Source: Edaphobacter sp. 12200R-103
GTDB lineage: Bacteria > Acidobacteriota > Terriglobia > Terriglobales > Acidobacteriaceae
DNA length: 64,000 nucleotides
Direction of reading: 5' to 3'
NCBI RefSeq assembly: GCF_010093025.1
Contig: NZ_CP048114.1
Coordinates: 3,906,001 to 3,970,000 of the forward strand
Shown: positions 25,999-33,993 of the stretch, in pieces
Layout: the number at the start of each line of letters is the position of its first letter
Position numbering within the stretch: position 1 is the first letter of the stretch
The notes under the pieces: generated by a model
The model's input: only the letters and a program-made list of their open reading frames with translations
Told to the model about the DNA's origin: nothing
Databases searched by the model: none
Made by a program: the position numbers and the translations under genes

Positions 25999-27078
25999 CT
26001 CGCCCGCAAAGAAGCGATATGTCAAGACATAGCTGCGACTCTTCCCTGGCGCTATGGTCAGATGTACATATGCCTCCGGACATATTGTCGTTGCAGGCGA
26101 CCAGAAGTGCAGCTTCGACATTGGCACATCCGCAGACATTTCAACGCCTGTATTGGTCACCTTATTCTCCACCGTAATATCGAAGTCTGAAACCTTATTG
26201 GAGTAGCCCGTCATGTAGAGAACTACGGATTCGCGAGGCTGCGTGGTTAGCGCCTCGCGATACACAAGATCTTTCCCAACGATAGCGGCCTTCGGATTCA
26301 ACGAATCTACCGGCTTCGGCTCAAACGGAAAACGGACTACCATATCCGGATCAGTACGATGTTCATCAATCACATAAAAATTATGGGCAAACACTTCGGT
26401 ATCAAGTGAAGCTGTTCCGAGGTTTTTGAGCGTGTGTCGAAGATACATCACCGGCTTATGCGCATCTAGCTCCAGTGTCTTCGTATACAGGTAGGCAATA
26501 CCGTTTGGTCCATGCAGCTCCTGGGTAAAAACGATTTGACGACGCTTGATCTTTACGGTCCGTTTGCCGCCATCGATAAGCGGATAATGCGTTGAGAACT
26601 TGTAGGAATCATCAGTAAGCTTACGAAGCACGCCTACGCCAATCTTTACAAACGGATCGCCCGGCCTGGCTTCGTCGTAGCCGATGGCAGATTCATTCGC
26701 TCCTGTGCGCCAGTCTTCAACCGGACCCGTAATGGCGTCGTGGATTAGCGGGTCATATTTCGTGAACCATTCGCCAAAATAATGATGACCTTTATAGGTC
26801 AGGCAGGGTACTTGACCGGCCCAGTCGAATCGAGATGCTCTGTAATAGCCACTCTCTGCATCTGGCAGATACACAACTGCATCCACGAGGCCATTTGTCA
26901 GAAACGTCTTTGGATGGTCCGGGTGTGGAATCTTCGAACAAAGAGAGGTCGAAGGCGTGTCGATCGTGGCTTCAGCCCAGGCAGACGAAGTGAATAACCC
27001 TGCGATGAATGCCAGGACAATTCTGCTGCACAGTGAGCGAGGGCGCAGTAAACAGGCTTTTTCCCAGCATAGCTGCAT
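25996..27078 (-). CDS. Secreted mutarotase-fold protein, paralogue 2
   Basis: 360 residues from the ATG at 27078; the frame is open to 27387 but the extension looks non-coding. A signal-like segment (SRIVLAFIAGLFTSSAWA) follows about 16 residues. Blocks shared with paralogue 1 are VVYLPDAESGYYRASRFDWAG, YKGHHYFGEWF, FVKIGVGVLRK, PLIDGGKRTVK, FAHNFYVID and LTIAPGKSRSYVLTY. It may process or sense the same sugar as paralogue 1. It converges with the sensory operon and diverges from the second PQQ dehydrogenase gene. Confidence 0.78.
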   Translation of the reverse strand: MQLCWEKACLLRPRSLCSRIVLAFIAGLFTSSAWAEATIDTPSTSLCSKIPHPDHPKTFLTNGLVDAVVYLPDAESGYYRASRFDWAGQVPCLTYKGHHYFGEWFTKYDPLIHDAITGPVEDWRTGANESAIGYDEARPGDPFVKIGVGVLRKLTDDSYKFSTHYPLIDGGKRTVKIKRRQIVFTQELHGPNGIAYLYTKTLELDAHKPVMYLRHTLKNLGTASLDTEVFAHNFYVIDEHRTDPDMVVRFPFEPKPVDSLNPKAAIVGKDLVYREALTTQPRESVVLYMTGYSNKVSDFDITVENKVTNTGVEMSADVPMSKLHFWSPATTICPEAYVHLTIAPGKSRSYVLTYRFFAGE

Positions 27079-27310
27079 GATATTGTGGCTCGCCACTCCT
27101 ATAGAGGAGTATCCGCATTGGCTCAGGGTTATAATTCCTTGCGATATCATAAATCGCGCAACAAATGACAGATAAGTTCGGTGAAGTGTATAAGTCGAGG
27201 TGATAGCTCGTCTTGCGTTGCATGCGAATGATCCGATACCGAAGTTCGCATACGTGTGTGGAGGATGGGAAACAAGTGGCAATGTTATCGCGAGACCGAA
27301 ATGTAACTGT

Positions 27311-27354
27311 GGTGCATGTGCACTATTGATGTTGTTGGTTAAACGCAGCGATAA
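27311..27354. promoter_or_regulatory. Conserved 44-bp element, copy 2
   Basis: GGTGCATGTGCACTATTGAT then, after a variable stretch, CAGCGATAA. It matches copy 1 (14888-14931) at about 33 of 44 positions, with the first 13 nt identical. It lies about 100 nt before the second PQQ dehydrogenase and in the region divergent with mutarotase paralogue 2, so it could serve both genes. Confidence 0.6.
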
Positions 27355-27450
27355 GGTTATGTCGTTTTTTCTCGCGATCGTCCGCATGCCTCTTGTGCAG
27401 CGATGCTGATTCGTTGAGGTTGTCGGAAAGCGGTCGGGAGCCAGGGTGGG

Positions 27451-29550
27451 ATGGCGAACTACAAATTAGCGAGGGGGCAGTTACAGCAACTGACTCATGG
27501 GGGGCCATTAAGTCAGTTGCCAAGCCGGTACTCTCTTCCGATGCTCATTCTGCTCTTCGTGGGTTCTCTAGGGGGGATGAGTCAAGAAAAGGGAGCTATG
27601 GATCTGCAATCGCGTTCAGGTCGTGCTTCTCAGAATTCTGGCAGAGAGCTTTTTATCGCCAGGTGTGCCAGTTGTCATGGAACAAATGGCAATGGAGGAG
27701 AGTTTGCCCCCGGGATCACCAATCGAATCCCGCTGAGGACGGACGAGGAATTGGTCAGACTGCTCCATGCTGGAGTGCCATCTTCAGGCATGCCGGCGTT
27801 TCCTGATATAGCCGGAGACGATCGGACAAACTTGATCGGATTCCTGCGTACGTTGCGCAAAGAAGGTCCCATATCGCGGACGACGGTGACCCTGGCCGAC
27901 GGCGTCAGGCTGGACGGAGCGATTCTCAACCGCTCTGCCGAAGACCTGCAATTGCTCGATGACACACACCGGCTCCGCCTGCTGCGAAAGTCGGGCGAGG
28001 ATCGTTTCCGCGAAGTAACCTCGCAGATGGATTGGACTAACTATGACGGTGGTACCTCGGGCAGCCGATACAGCACTGCAAAGCAGATTGATGTAGCTAA
28101 TGTGAAGAAGCTCCAGCTCCGTTGGATGTTTCAGATCAAGGGTGCGCCACGCGAACTACAGGGGACACCCGTTGTCGCAGGAGGCGTGATGTATGTGACG
28201 ACGGTAAATGAGTGCAATGCATTGGATGCCGGTTCAGGGAGGTTGATCTGGCGCTATCAGCGCCCTCGGACGAAGGGTGTCGCAAGCGTGGCGGGAACAG
28301 GTGTGAATCGAGGCGCCGTCGTCAGTGGAGACAGAGTTTTTCTCCAGATGGACAATGCGCACCTGATTGCCCTCAACCGGTTCACTGGCGCACTTCTTTG
28401 GGATGTTGGCATGGGCGATATTCGGGAAAACTATGGTGGAACCGCGGCGCCTCTGATCGTGGGAAACATGGTCGTCTCCGGTATCTCCGGTGGCGATAGC
28501 GGCGCTAGAGGATTCGTAGCTGCCTACGACCAGGCGAGTGGCAAAGAGATCTGGCGATTCTGGGCGGTGCCTGCGCGAGGAGAGTCCGGAGCGGAAACCT
28601 GGAAGGGAAGTGCTCACGAGCATCCGGGTGGAGCTACATGGATGACCGGAGAATACGATCCTGAGTTGAATACGATTTATTGGCCGGTGGGAAATCCGGG
28701 ACCGGATCTTGTAGGCGATGATCGTCTCGGTGACAACCTCTATACCGATTCGGTTGTGGCACTTGAACCTGCAACGGGTGCTTTGAAGTGGTATTTCCAG
28801 TTCACGCCGCATGACGTGCATGATTTCGATGCGATGGCGCCTCCGGCAATGGTCGATATGGAGTGGGATGGAAAACCGAGAAAGCTGCTTGTCCATGCGA
28901 ATCGCAATGGATTTCTTTACGTGCTCGACCGGGAAAATGGAAAATTTCTTACTGGTTCCGCCATCACCAAAAAGCTTGACTGGGCTTCCGGGCTGGATTC
29001 GGATGGGCATCCGATCCCGGTTCCGGGCAAGGAACCTACCTATGAAGGGAACCTTATCTGCCCATGGCTGAGTGGAGCTACAAATTGGTACTCCACCTCA
29101 TGGAATCCGCTTACAAAGCTTTACTATGTCCAGACGGAAGACAAGTGCGGCATCTATACGCGGCGAGATCAGAAGTTCGAGCCTGGACGTAGCCTGATGG
29201 GAGGTTCCTTCGGATCGGATCCCGCTAATCCTGGAAGCCGGCAACTACGTGCCTTTGATATCCGAACCGGAAAGATTGTGTGGGAGATCCCCCAGGTAGG
29301 AGCGGCCGACAGTTGGGGAGGCGTGTTGACCACGGCTGGCCAGTTGGCGTTCTGGGGCGACGACGACTATTCGTTCTCCGCCGCTGATGCCAGGACGGGG
29401 AAACGGCTCTGGTCTTTTCAAACGAATGTGATGCCCCGCTCTTCGCCGATGACCTATGTCTTCGATCATGTTCAGTATGTGGCGGTGACAGCGGGTAACA
29501 GCGTGCTCGCATTTGCATTGCCTGAGACGGCGAACGAGGAGGCTCACTAG
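27451..29550 (+). CDS. Cytochrome c-PQQ alcohol-dehydrogenase-type quinohaemoprotein
   Basis: 699 residues. A signal-like region (about 25-48) is followed by an N-terminal cytochrome c domain (CASCH at about 71-75, GMPAFPDIAGDD with the Met ligand). A short beta-rich linker (VRLDGAILNRSAEDLQLL...REVTSQ) leads to a PQQ propeller of the alcohol-dehydrogenase subgroup: TPVVAGGVMYVTT, GGDSGARG, ESGAETWKGS, DNLYTDSVVALEPATGALKW and the catalytic-region FTPHDVHDFDA. In classical type II enzymes the haem domain is C-terminal; here it is N-terminal. Downstream is a secreted bicupin and an amidohydrolase, probably co-transcribed. Substrate unknown. Confidence 0.9.
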   Translation: MANYKLARGQLQQLTHGGPLSQLPSRYSLPMLILLFVGSLGGMSQEKGAMDLQSRSGRASQNSGRELFIARCASCHGTNGNGGEFAPGITNRIPLRTDEELVRLLHAGVPSSGMPAFPDIAGDDRTNLIGFLRTLRKEGPISRTTVTLADGVRLDGAILNRSAEDLQLLDDTHRLRLLRKSGEDRFREVTSQMDWTNYDGGTSGSRYSTAKQIDVANVKKLQLRWMFQIKGAPRELQGTPVVAGGVMYVTTVNECNALDAGSGRLIWRYQRPRTKGVASVAGTGVNRGAVVSGDRVFLQMDNAHLIALNRFTGALLWDVGMGDIRENYGGTAAPLIVGNMVVSGISGGDSGARGFVAAYDQASGKEIWRFWAVPARGESGAETWKGSAHEHPGGATWMTGEYDPELNTIYWPVGNPGPDLVGDDRLGDNLYTDSVVALEPATGALKWYFQFTPHDVHDFDAMAPPAMVDMEWDGKPRKLLVHANRNGFLYVLDRENGKFLTGSAITKKLDWASGLDSDGHPIPVPGKEPTYEGNLICPWLSGATNWYSTSWNPLTKLYYVQTEDKCGIYTRRDQKFEPGRSLMGGSFGSDPANPGSRQLRAFDIRTGKIVWEIPQVGAADSWGGVLTTAGQLAFWGDDDYSFSAADARTGKRLWSFQTNVMPRSSPMTYVFDHVQYVAVTAGNSVLAFALPETANEEAH

Positions 29551-29633
29551 CGCCCAGGAGACGGAAAGCCCGCTCCCTGAATGTTCTTGCATAGTAGATC
29601 CCACAGATAAATGAAACCAAAGAGAGGTGACTG

Positions 29634-30587
29634 ATGTGCTGGAATGAGAAAAGTTTGATCCGCTGGTCTTTGTTAGGGGTTGCTTTGGCAGTCTGCCTGC
29701 CTGCATTCGCCCAGCACATTCCCCTGCAGGAACGAATCGCACACACGGATCCAGCCAAATACACTAAGCACGCCGATGTTCATCATGGCGGAGGGCCGAT
29801 GGATTACATGGCGCTCTTCGACCAGTCAGGCCGGACTGCGAAGTTCAACCTGGGGACAAACCTGTTCTTCCTCCATCGGGGAGTTATTCCGCCTGGAGGT
29901 GGCATCGGCGCACACTTTCATAATCAGTGCGAAGAGATGTTCGTGATCTTCGACGGCGAAGCTCAGTATACGATCGATGGCCGAACGTCGATCCTGAAAG
30001 GACCTGGCGGCGCTCCTGCGCGCATCGGCCATTCTCATGCGATCTACAACCATACTGACAAGCCAGTGCAATGGATGAATATCAATGTCGGTCTGTATCC
30101 TCACTTCTATGACGCATTCAATTTGAATGACTCTCGCGTAGGAGCGCCTGTCGACTCCGTGCCAACCTTCATTTCAATGCATCTTGACCGCGCGTTGTTG
30201 AAGCAGGTGGCGAATTTTAATGGAGGGAATGGTTCGGTACTATATCGTCGGGCCCTGAATCCAAGCGTGTTTTACTCCCCTTGGTCTTACGTGGATCATC
30301 TGATGCTGCCCACTGGAACCTCCGTCGGCCCCAATACGGAACCTGATATGTCAGAGGTTTACTACGTGATGAATGGCGATGGCCTGGCAACTGTAGCCGG
30401 GGAAACCGTAGAGATTCATGCCGGAGATGCCATCCCCGTTGCATTGAACGAAACGAAGTCTTTCAAGAACGAGAAGAGCGCTCCCCTTGAGTTCATGGTG
30501 ATTGGCATTGCCAGAGACCTGAAGGCAAAGGAAGCCTACATGACCTCACCACTCGGGAATACTGGCGTGGCGCCGACTCCACGATGA
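29634..30587 (+). CDS. Secreted bicupin protein
   Basis: 317 residues with a signal peptide (cleavage near PAFAQ). Cupin 1 has the metal-site motif [22 protein letters not shown] and a second motif [15 protein letters not shown]. Cupin 2 (about 225-300) has [22 protein letters not shown], where the usual His pair is missing, so only the first cupin is likely to bind metal. Cupins include isomerases, dioxygenases and sugar-binding proteins. Its export matches the periplasmic dehydrogenase upstream (83 nt). Ribosome site AGAGAGGTG. Confidence 0.8.
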   Translation: MCWNEKSLIRWSLLGVALAVCLPAFAQHIPLQERIAHTDPAKYTKHADVHHGGGPMDYMALFDQSGRTAKFNLGTNLFFLHRGVIPPGGGIGAHFHNQCEEMFVIFDGEAQYTIDGRTSILKGPGGAPARIGHSHAIYNHTDKPVQWMNINVGLYPHFYDAFNLNDSRVGAPVDSVPTFISMHLDRALLKQVANFNGGNGSVLYRRALNPSVFYSPWSYVDHLMLPTGTSVGPNTEPDMSEVYYVMNGDGLATVAGETVEIHAGDAIPVALNETKSFKNEKSAPLEFMVIGIARDLKAKEAYMTSPLGNTGVAPTPR

Positions 30588-30613
30588 CAGTGCAGCAAGA
30601 CAAAAGGAGATAT

Positions 30614-31360
30614 ATGAAGAAGAAGATCATCGACACACATGCGCATCTTGGCGAGTGTTGTGTATTTGGCCTTTACGCGACGGAAGAAGAGATGATCCGT
30701 CGTATGGATGAGAGTGGAGTTGACGCGACCATCGTTCAGCCGTATCCAGGGGCAAAGGATTACTACGAACGGCACAATGAGATTGCGGAGCTTTGTGCGA
30801 AGTACCCAGGTCGCTTCTTTGGACTGGCAAGCGTGAGTCCCCATATCGGGCGCGACAAATATCAACGCGAGATTGAGCGCTGTATTAAGGAGTTGAACTT
30901 CGTTGCTCTCAAGCTGCACACGATTGGTCATGGGGTTAACCCGCTGACCGAAGACGGTCAATTGGCCTTCGAAACAGCCCACCTCTTTGGCATTCCAGCC
31001 ATGGTGCACACGGGCGCGGGTATTCCATTCTCTTTGCCCTCCCTGTGCATCCCGGCCGCGAACAAGTTTCCGGATCTGAAGATTGTGCTCGCTCACGCCG
31101 GAGGAGGCATCGTGTCTGCGGAAGCGCAGGTTGCAGCTTCCATCTGCGGCAATCTATACCTTGAGACCTCCTGGTGTCTGGGTGAGGACATACGGTGGAT
31201 GATCGACACCATCGGCCCAGACCGTGTCATGATGGGCGCCGATCTTCCAAGTAATGTTCCCGTGGAGTTTGCGAAGTATCGCGCTCTGGATCTACAGCCC
31301 GAAGTCTACAGCAAGGTAATGGGCGAAACGGCGATAGAAGTTTTCAATTTGCAATGGTGA
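30614..31360 (+). CDS. Amidohydrolase-2 (ACMSD-type) family protein
   Basis: 248 residues from the ATG at 30614, preceded by AGGAG (an upstream in-frame ATG at 30584 lacks a site). TIM-barrel metal-dependent hydrolase or decarboxylase: IIDTHAHLG (HxH), VALKLHTIGHG, AMVHTGAG, IVLAHAGGG and VMMGADLPSNVP supply the usual His, His and Asp ligands. No signal peptide, so it is cytoplasmic. Family members decarboxylate or hydrolyse ring-derived acids and lactones, which fits further processing of an oxidised product, but this is inference. Confidence 0.82.
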   Translation: MKKKIIDTHAHLGECCVFGLYATEEEMIRRMDESGVDATIVQPYPGAKDYYERHNEIAELCAKYPGRFFGLASVSPHIGRDKYQREIERCIKELNFVALKLHTIGHGVNPLTEDGQLAFETAHLFGIPAMVHTGAGIPFSLPSLCIPAANKFPDLKIVLAHAGGGIVSAEAQVAASICGNLYLETSWCLGEDIRWMIDTIGPDRVMMGADLPSNVPVEFAKYRALDLQPEVYSKVMGETAIEVFNLQW

Positions 31361-31367
31361 GGTCAGA

Positions 31368-31652
31368 ATGTTCGTATTGCATGTCGAGATCAAGTTAAAG
31401 CCAGGCAAGGATGAAGTAATGAAGGGTATCTATCGTGAGACCTTCAGACCGGCGATCGTAAAGCAGCAGGGGTTTCGCTCTGTGGAGCTTCTCCGCTCCA
31501 CGGAGAGTGATGCTTACCTCTTAAGCATAGCTTTTGAGACGGACGAACTGCGCATTCAATGGGTCAACTCAAATCTCCATCAGGAGGTTTGGCCCAGGAT
31601 GGAAGAACATTTCGTCACCGCATCGCTTAGAAGATTTATCACGGTGGACTGA
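31368..31652 (+). CDS. Small ABM-domain (antibiotic biosynthesis monooxygenase-like) protein
   Basis: 94 residues. A ferredoxin-like dimeric alpha/beta-barrel protein: FVLHVEIKLKPGKDEVMKGIYRETFRPAIVKQQGF, then VELLRS, LLSIAFETDELRIQWVNS and HFVTASLRRF. Members include cofactor-free monooxygenases, haem-degrading enzymes and isomerases. It begins 7 nt after the amidohydrolase stop, so it is probably the last gene of the oxidation operon. Confidence 0.78.
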   Translation: MFVLHVEIKLKPGKDEVMKGIYRETFRPAIVKQQGFRSVELLRSTESDAYLLSIAFETDELRIQWVNSNLHQEVWPRMEEHFVTASLRRFITVD

Positions 31653-31716
31653 TTTTTGCGGCGTGCTGGTCGCAATGCCCACAACGTCGTTGTTTGGCTT
31701 CTGATTGTCCTTCGGA

Positions 31717-31941
31717 GCCAAACACAATGGCTGGAAACGTCTGCAGAAGCAGCACGCCGCCGAGAAGCTGTAGGTTGACCCCGTAGCTCATGGGTAGAAA
31801 GATGACAAAAAGAAGCGCGCCGTGGTTTACCGCAACAGAAGCGCATTTCGCCACATTCGCCTGTTCGTTCTCGGATGCATTGCGATGAAGATATTCACGA
31901 TAAAGATTGCGCGTAAATAAACTCGCGGCGTCGATAGCACT
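31717..31941 (-). pseudogene. Remnant of a sodium:solute symporter (SSS family)
   Basis: Minus-strand translation contains about 75 residues typical of the C-terminal helices of acidobacterial SSS permeases: IDAASLFTRNLYREYLHRNA, then ALLFVIFLPMSYGVNLQLLGG and LLQTFPAIVFG. Homology stops on both sides: upstream the frame becomes unrelated, and downstream it loses the expected helix and runs into a Cys/His-rich tail. There is no intact gene. A decayed or rearranged transporter. Confidence 0.7.
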
Positions 31942-32038
31942 ATTCTGGGTTGAGGTAGCTTCCGAAAAGCCCGCTTCCTTTAGAAATGCGGGCATTGTGG
32001 CGGATATGCGGTCCGCGGTCTTGCTGGAGAGGATCTTT

Positions 32039-32701
32039 TCAGTCCGGCAGCAGGTCAACGAAGGCAAAGCCGTCGCGTTCCACCAACTCACCCGTTCGCA
32101 CCGCGAATGCACGCGCAAAGACAGGCGATTCAACCACAAACGTATGGAACTCACCGTTTTCTCCGCAAGGGTCGATACCAGGCGGTAGCGCAGAGAGCAG
32201 GCCAGCGTCCCAATCGTGTCCTGCAAACGAACACCCGAGCTTCGATTGATCGACACAGGCGATTTTGGCTTTCACGCCAGCGGCGATCATCTCCCGGCTG
32301 AGCTGCCCGGTAGGTATACCCCAGACAGGGAAGAGGGGTTCGAGGCCACTCTCTTCAAGCTGCTTGACGCGATAGGCGCGAATGTCTTCGAGGAACAAAT
32401 CTCCAAACGCAATCGCGTCGAAACGCTCTTCACGAGCTCGAGCGAGCACCGCGCTCAGGCGTTCCTCATACTCCACATTGGTGCAGGGCCAGGGTAACTC
32501 GACGCTCCAGAGCGGCAGCCCGACAGCTTCGGCCTGCTCGTGCACCAAAGCTCTCCGAACGGCATGCATGGCCACGCGGTTGGCTGCAGAATTGAACGTT
32601 GTGAACAGAGCGGCCACGTGAATGTCCGGTTGTTGCCTCAAAAGATGCAGAGCCCATGCGCTATCTTTCCCGCTGCTCCAGGATAGTAAGACCTTCTTCA
32701 A
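32039..32701 (-). CDS. DUF71/diphthine-ammonia-ligase-like ATP-binding protein
   Basis: 220 residues from a TTG at 32701 that overlaps the upstream stop (TTGA); the frame is open to an ATG at 32761 inside the previous gene. An N-terminal PP-loop (VLLSWSSGKDSAWALHLL) and the family blocks ALFTTFNSAANRVAMHAVRRAL, FGDLFLEDIRAYRVKQLEESG, PVWGIPTGQLSREMIAAG and GENGEFHTFVVESPVF identify the MJ0570-like ATP-pyrophosphatase family. Eukaryotic members amidate diphthine; the bacterial role is unknown. Coupling to a cobalamin-binding protein gene is a repeated theme for this family as I remember it, and hints at a cofactor-related task. Confidence 0.82.
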   Translation of the reverse strand: MKKVLLSWSSGKDSAWALHLLRQQPDIHVAALFTTFNSAANRVAMHAVRRALVHEQAEAVGLPLWSVELPWPCTNVEYEERLSAVLARAREERFDAIAFGDLFLEDIRAYRVKQLEESGLEPLFPVWGIPTGQLSREMIAAGVKAKIACVDQSKLGCSFAGHDWDAGLLSALPPGIDPCGENGEFHTFVVESPVFARAFAVRTGELVERDGFAFVDLLPD

Positions 32702-33645
32702 AACGAGGTCCCCATCAGTTGACGTGCGGACTCCTCGATGGCTGTTCGCATTGGGCGCCAATGAATACCCTGGGTCTCATGGAACCGTACGCCGTGCAGA
32801 ACCTCAGCCACAATCTCTGCGCTCTGTGTGATGGTCATGCCGCTACGGTTGAAGAACAGGTTGCCGTCCGCGAATACGACCTTGCCGCTACGGACCGCCT
32901 GAAGCTGAGCCCACCACGGATATTGTTCCAGGCGACTTTGCTCAGAGAGGCTGCGCTCCAGGTTGAATCCACAAGGAGCAATGATGAGATACTCCGGATC
33001 GATTTCCAGCAGTTTGTTGCCGTCGATGGCTGTCGAGTACTCGCCCTTGCGGCCTAGCACGGGTTCGCCATTCGCGATCTCTATCAGCTCTGGAGCCCAG
33101 TTCGCCATCATAAACACGGGATCGGTCCACTCAATCATGCCAACGGACTTCCGGGAAAAACGTGCTGTCTTCTCGGCCACAACCTGAAGCCGTCTCTGTT
33201 CACGTCCAACCAGCTCTTCGCCGCGCTCCTCGACGCCGAGAGCCTGAGCGACCAGCCGGATGCTGTTGAAGATGTCTTCAACGGAAGAAGTTGACAAGGC
33301 TATCTGTCGTGTCTCCAGAGCACAGGCGCCAGTTCGCTCTACGTTGGCGGCGGTCACGGCACAGACATCGCAGTGCATCTGCGTGATGACGAGATCTGGC
33401 TGCAGCGCACGAATCAGATCCGCGTGGATATGGTAGAGCGGATCACCTGCACGCAGACGGCGTCGGACTTCAGCGTCAATCTCGCCGCTCGAGACAGATA
33501 TATCGAACGCCGGATCGCTGCAGGACGGAAGTCGCCGGACCCACGCGGGGTTGTCGCACTCATGCGACCGCCCAACGAGCATGTCACCGCAATCCAGAGC
33601 ACAGACAATCTCTGTAGCGCTCGCCAGAAGAGAAACTATGCGCAT
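32698..33645 (-). CDS. BtuF-like cobalamin/metal-chelate-binding protein without signal peptide
   Basis: 315 residues from the ATG at 33645, with AAGGAGG seven nt upstream. Type-III periplasmic-binding fold: MRIVSLLASATEIVCALDCGDMLVG, PDLVITQMHCDVC, SVGMIEWTDPVF and ANWAPELIEIANG, then DPEYLIIAPCGF. Cobalamin-binding BtuF proteins share this pattern. However, the start directly at the first strand leaves no signal peptide, so it is either cytoplasmic or mis-started. No BtuCD genes are adjacent. It is coupled to the DUF71 gene. Confidence 0.78.
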   Translation of the reverse strand: MRIVSLLASATEIVCALDCGDMLVGRSHECDNPAWVRRLPSCSDPAFDISVSSGEIDAEVRRRLRAGDPLYHIHADLIRALQPDLVITQMHCDVCAVTAANVERTGACALETRQIALSTSSVEDIFNSIRLVAQALGVEERGEELVGREQRRLQVVAEKTARFSRKSVGMIEWTDPVFMMANWAPELIEIANGEPVLGRKGEYSTAIDGNKLLEIDPEYLIIAPCGFNLERSLSEQSRLEQYPWWAQLQAVRSGKVVFADGNLFFNRSGMTITQSAEIVAEVLHGVRFHETQGIHWRPMRTAIEESARQLMGTSF

Positions 33646-33993
33646 CTTTGCCTCCTTCGCGCCCCCATCAAGGCTAACCGGAAACAATGCGGCCGGGCAA
33701 AAGTTCGCGATTTAGGGATCTCTTGTACCCTGGCGAAGATCGAACGAAGGAGCATTGGGCGCAATGCGCTCCTCGGGTGGGATGAAGTACTCGGGAAATC
33801 GGCTTAATGGGAGTATTCTTACCTCGATGAGTGCATCGGACCGTGGCCACTCCAGGGATTCTGGCTTCCGGTAGAAAAGCTGATTCCGCTGCGGTCGGAT
33901 ATGACGACCCTTTAGAACAAAAAGTCAAAGGAGAATATGTCGATACAGCCTAGACCTGCCTCACCGAGAACTCTAACCTAAACTAGATACAGC
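33646..33993. other. Intergenic region between divergent btuF-like gene and serB
   Basis: 348 nt. It should hold both promoters. I searched by eye for a cobalamin riboswitch upstream of the BtuF-like gene and found no convincing B12 box. Short inverted repeat GAGCGCATTGCGC near 33757-33771; otherwise nothing recognised. Confidence 0.4.

Noticed and set aside
27079..27387. N-terminal extension of mutarotase paralogue 2
   Set aside because: The extra 103 residues would bury the signal peptide and cover the conserved 44-bp element; the ATG at 27078 places the signal peptide properly.
31861..32256. Intact minus-strand gene covering the symporter-like segment
   Set aside because: The open frame's N-terminal half is an antisense-like shadow of the DUF71 gene, and only about 75 residues resemble a symporter, so a remnant is the better call.
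33646..33993. Cobalamin riboswitch upstream of the BtuF-like gene
   Set aside because: A segment with GTGGCCACGG near 33847-33856 looked suggestive, but the B12-box core and the conserved pseudoknot elements are absent on either strand.
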